NCBI GenBank assembly: GCA_030533445.1
Contig: CM060068.1
Span: forward strand, 33,242,010 to 33,306,009
Reading direction: 5' to 3'
Length of the DNA stretch: 64,000 nucleotides
Origin: Cyprinodon diabolis
Lineage: Eukaryota; Chordata; Actinopteri; Cyprinodontiformes; Cyprinodontidae
Of the stretch, positions 61,608-64,000 are shown in pieces. Position numbers and translations under genes: made by a program. Each line of letters begins with the position of its first letter. Positions within the stretch are counted from its first letter, which is position 1. The notes below the pieces were generated by a model. It saw nothing but the letters and a program-made list of their open reading frames with translations, did not search any database and was not told the DNA's origin.

Positions 61608-61634
61608 ACATCTATCTATCCATCTATCTATCTA
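61608..61634. repeat. (ATCT)n microsatellite
   Basis: Six or so ATCT units inside the hAT element. Confidence 0.9.
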
Positions 61635-61739
61635 GATGTATACTCTGCGTGTGACATAAAATATGGATCTCCATCCCTGCCACAAAGGCCATCAAATAAT
61701 GTTTAAAATAAAAAATACAGTAGGTTGAAAAGGCAGAGT

Positions 61740-61824
61740 ATCCATCCATCCATCCATCCATCCATCCATTCATCCATCCATCCATCCATCCATCCATCCA
61801 TCCATCCATCCAACCATCCATCCA
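61740..61824. repeat. (ATCC)n microsatellite
   Basis: About 20 ATCC units with two point interruptions. The minus-strand Met-Asp-Gly-Trp frame is an artefact. Confidence 0.95.
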
Positions 61825-62583
61825 GATTTCTCCCTTTCTCCATATAGGCTATAATTTCTGGCTGTTGTCAGGTTAATCATTTGATCGTTCACGCTCTCCA
61901 TAGTTCCCCTGTGGCACGAGCACAGGGCGACTGTTGCGTGCCTTTAGCGAGCATGCGCGTTTCCTGTCGCTTGCGCGGTGACTCGTGCCGCCTGCGCTGT
62001 GCGGAGATGCAGAGGAAACCGTATCTGATGGGGAAACGCAGCTCGACGTAACACCGGTATTTCCATCAGGTAAACGCTGTTTTGCTGCTGGAGTGATCCT
62101 CACTCTCCATCTCTCTGTGTGTGCTGTACATTAACACCCGCCAGCGGAAACACCCACCTACCCAACTGACAGACGGAATCTCACTATACATCAGCCATTC
62201 TCATCCTCCCCTCTCTCATGACAAGGCGCGCACCTCTGGATGACCTAAAAAAATAATCTTTAATATCTCTTAAACAAAAGTAGCACAAACAATATTTTTT
62301 TTCTGCACAAATCTGCACTAACGTTGCACTAACCATTCAGTCTATTTGCAGAGTTTTTTTGACGTGGGTGGGGTGTCAGCTTCACGCAGCTGCGCACGAG
62401 TCCTATCATGAAAAAAGGCTCATTGTGCGACCTGAGTAACGCGCAGTAACGGGGTGTCTGCAATGGTAACTGCGTTATAGTTACAGTCAAAGTAATTAGT
62501 TAGATTACTCGTTACTAAAACAAGGTAGCGGCGTTAGTAACGCAGTTACTTTCAACGCCGTTAGTCCCATCACTGTTAGAGAG

Positions 62584-63057
62584 AACATCAATCAACAAAC
62601 AGCATCCACACAAACAAGGACAACAATTTCAGGCAAGCCATGAATTAAGGTGGGGTTAGGCTTATAAAACAATATACTAGTCTTTGGGAATCTCACAGAG
62701 CACTATTCTTCCCATCTGCTGGCACATCTAGAAATATCTACCAGTGTATTGCTGTCAAACTAAACTGACTGATCAGTTATTCAGATATTTAATTAGAAAA
62801 AAAAATCACCTCCAAACATAGGAGCCTTTGACTGAGCATGGAAATGAAAACTATCCAAAACAGCACAGATACTTGCTGTTTACCTAAAATGAAAGGCTGT
62901 GCATGTAGAAAACAGAAGAGGCCAAGAGGTCCATGGTAATCCTGGTAGATTTTCAGCTCGGGTGGGTACAGTAAATCTATAGACATAAGACCAGTGCTAC
63001 AGACAAGTGACCTTTCACCCACCTCTGCCCCATCTTATTTTATTTATGTCAAAAAAT
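62584..63057. other. Short intergenic stretch, nothing recognised
   Basis: No gene or element ends seen. It may hold the far side of the dispersed repeat split by the solo LTR. Confidence 0.45.
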
Positions 63058-63062
63058 ATGTC

Positions 63063-63692
63063 TGTCAGGCTCAGGACACAAGGATCCTGTATTCAAGGTG
63101 GAAAACCAGTTAGATTTTTCAAAACGTCTATTAAAAACTGAATTGGATTGAGAGGCGTCTAAGGCAGGGACCTTTGCATGTGGAGACAGCAGGTTAGTGA
63201 CCACCTTTTTCTGGAAGTGGATGATAAGTCAGTCACTAGCCTGGTCTTATAGTTCAGTCCAAATCCAGAGGGTGAAGTTGATTCTAGCCGACTGGCTGCC
63301 AACATGGCGTGGCAGTCGCTGCACAGAGAGTCCACAACGCTGGTGGTCGGAGGACAGGCAGTAGATTAAAACCGGGCAGAGAAGGTAGAATGATGCAGAG
63401 GGTGAAGTCAAAGCTGATGTCGCTGACGTACTTGGTTGTCAGAGCCAGGAGGTAAGAGATCCGGTGAGGTGCCGAGGGAGAACAGTTTCGGATCAGGTAA
63501 TCAGAATACATGAACGCTAGAATAAGTCTCACCAACGGCTCAAAATAATCTGGCACTGATGAATGGTCAGAAGGCTGATTATATAGTGACTAATGCAGGT
63601 GGATCAGATGAGCGGGTAAGGAGAACTGGTTGGAGCTAGACAGGTGTGTAAAAATAGTAATCAGATGCGACATCAGTGGCAAGATTATGACA
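63063..63692 (-). mobile_element. Solo LTR (Ty3/gypsy-type), 630 bp
   Basis: Tips TGTCA...TGACA flanked by an exact 5-bp duplication ATGTC (63,058-63,062 and 63,693-63,697). Read on the minus strand it aligns along its length with the copy at 11,180-11,952. No internal region or partner LTR is present, so it most likely arose by recombination between two LTRs. The 90-codon minus frame inside is a by-product. Confidence 0.85.
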
Positions 63693-63905
63693 ATGTCTCC
63701 TTCTAACTCTGTGAACTCAAGTCGGCCTCAGCAAATGGCCGCTCACACTGAGCCTGGTTCCACTGGAGGTTTCTTCCTGTTAAAAGGGAGTTTTCTTCTA
63801 CACTGTTGCCACATACATGCTTGGTGTGAGGGATTGCAGAGAGTCAACGAGTCGCTGCAATCAAGTTGTTTCCCTCAGATAGAAACATTTTTACCAATAT
63901 CACTG
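63693..63905 (-). repeat. Second copy of the 18.5-kb dispersed repeat
   Basis: On the minus strand it matches 18,620-18,810. Shared words are the forms of CTCACACTGAGCCTGGTT, GGAGGTTTCTTCCTGTTAAA, ACTGTTGCCAC/ACTGTCGCTAC, CATGCTTGGTGTGAGGGATT and GCAATCAAGTTGTTT. The solo LTR sits at its 3' side. The 102-codon plus frame over it is not a gene. Confidence 0.7.
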
Positions 63906-64000
63906 TGTTACCTGTACAAAAAAATGTCACAATCTTAAATAAATAATTGTTCATTAGGTTAGTTATTTGTTTGATTATATATTCAACACAGGATCAACAC

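Larger units (their letters stand above)
61213..62575. mobile_element. Non-autonomous hAT element, 1.36 kb
   Basis: Ends CAGTGTTGGG and (reverse complement) CAGTGATGGG, flanked by an exact 8-bp duplication TTAGAGAG (61,205-61,212 and 62,576-62,583), which is the hAT signature. Subterminal DNA on both sides is full of AAGTAACT/AGTTACT and GTAACGC words, as expected for transposase binding sites. The centre has GC-rich DNA (61,890-62,070) and two microsatellites, but no transposase. Confidence 0.88.

Noticed and set aside
63630..63938. 102-aa plus-strand ORF
   Set aside because: It spans the edge of a solo LTR and a dispersed repeat on the opposite strand.

Overview
The window looks like nuclear DNA from a teleost fish, probably a percomorph. 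It is AT-rich and intron-desert-like, and the repeats are fish families: Tc1 elements with about 200-bp terminal repeats, an L2-type LINE, a hAT element, a Harbinger-like element, Ty3/gypsy-type LTRs and many short interspersed repeats. I find no host protein-coding gene, rRNA or credible functional tRNA. The only long open reading frames with family support belong to transposable elements. Several non-repetitive blocks (about 14.9-15.3, 28.35-28.7, 37.8-38.0, 40.9-41.1, 48.3-48.5 and 54.4-54.6 kb) read like conserved non-coding DNA of a developmental gene desert, but conservation cannot be tested from one sequence.

Layout. 0-6.9 kb is unique AT-rich DNA with a compound microsatellite. 6,899-10,211 is a 3.3-kb foldback element: two near-identical arms of about 1.3 and 1.55 kb around a loop of about 0.4 kb, each arm tipped by an array of two alternating 20-bp unit types. 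11.2-12.0 kb is an old LTR-like copy, and about 17.0-17.8 kb is a decayed Tc1. 18,844-25,584 is an LTR retrotransposon with a perfect 5-bp target duplication (ATGTC). It keeps a damaged gag region and a 936-codon repeat-rich ORF but has no recognisable pol. Its 3' LTR contains a complete Tc1 element (23,381-24,985) with an intact 340-aa DD34E transposase. A second Tc1 family (25,782-27,372) lies just outside, with an intact 327-aa DD34E transposase and 202-bp terminal repeats that match perfectly.

27.4-43.4 kb is mostly unique DNA with relics: a pogo/Tigger-like end, a LINE/SINE tail, a small TA-flanked palindromic MITE-like repeat and fragments of Tc1 transposase DNA. 43,447-45,340 is a Harbinger-like element (TAA duplication) without a transposase. 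46,350-47,236 is a 5'-truncated, frameshifted L2-type LINE. 58,977-59,444 is a near-perfect 468-bp palindrome whose arms resemble the terminal (hammerhead-bearing) sequence of Penelope-like elements. 61,213-62,575 is a non-autonomous hAT with an exact 8-bp duplication. 63,063-63,692 is a solo LTR with an exact ATGTC duplication, related to the LTR-like copy at 11.2 kb.

The genes do not form a pathway. What the window records is nested transposition: a Tc1 inside an LTR, and LTRs beside or inside copies of an older interspersed repeat. The best candidates for something little described are the foldback element with its two-letter satellite, and the pol-less LTR element whose coding region has been replaced by proline/glutamate and arginine/proline repeats.
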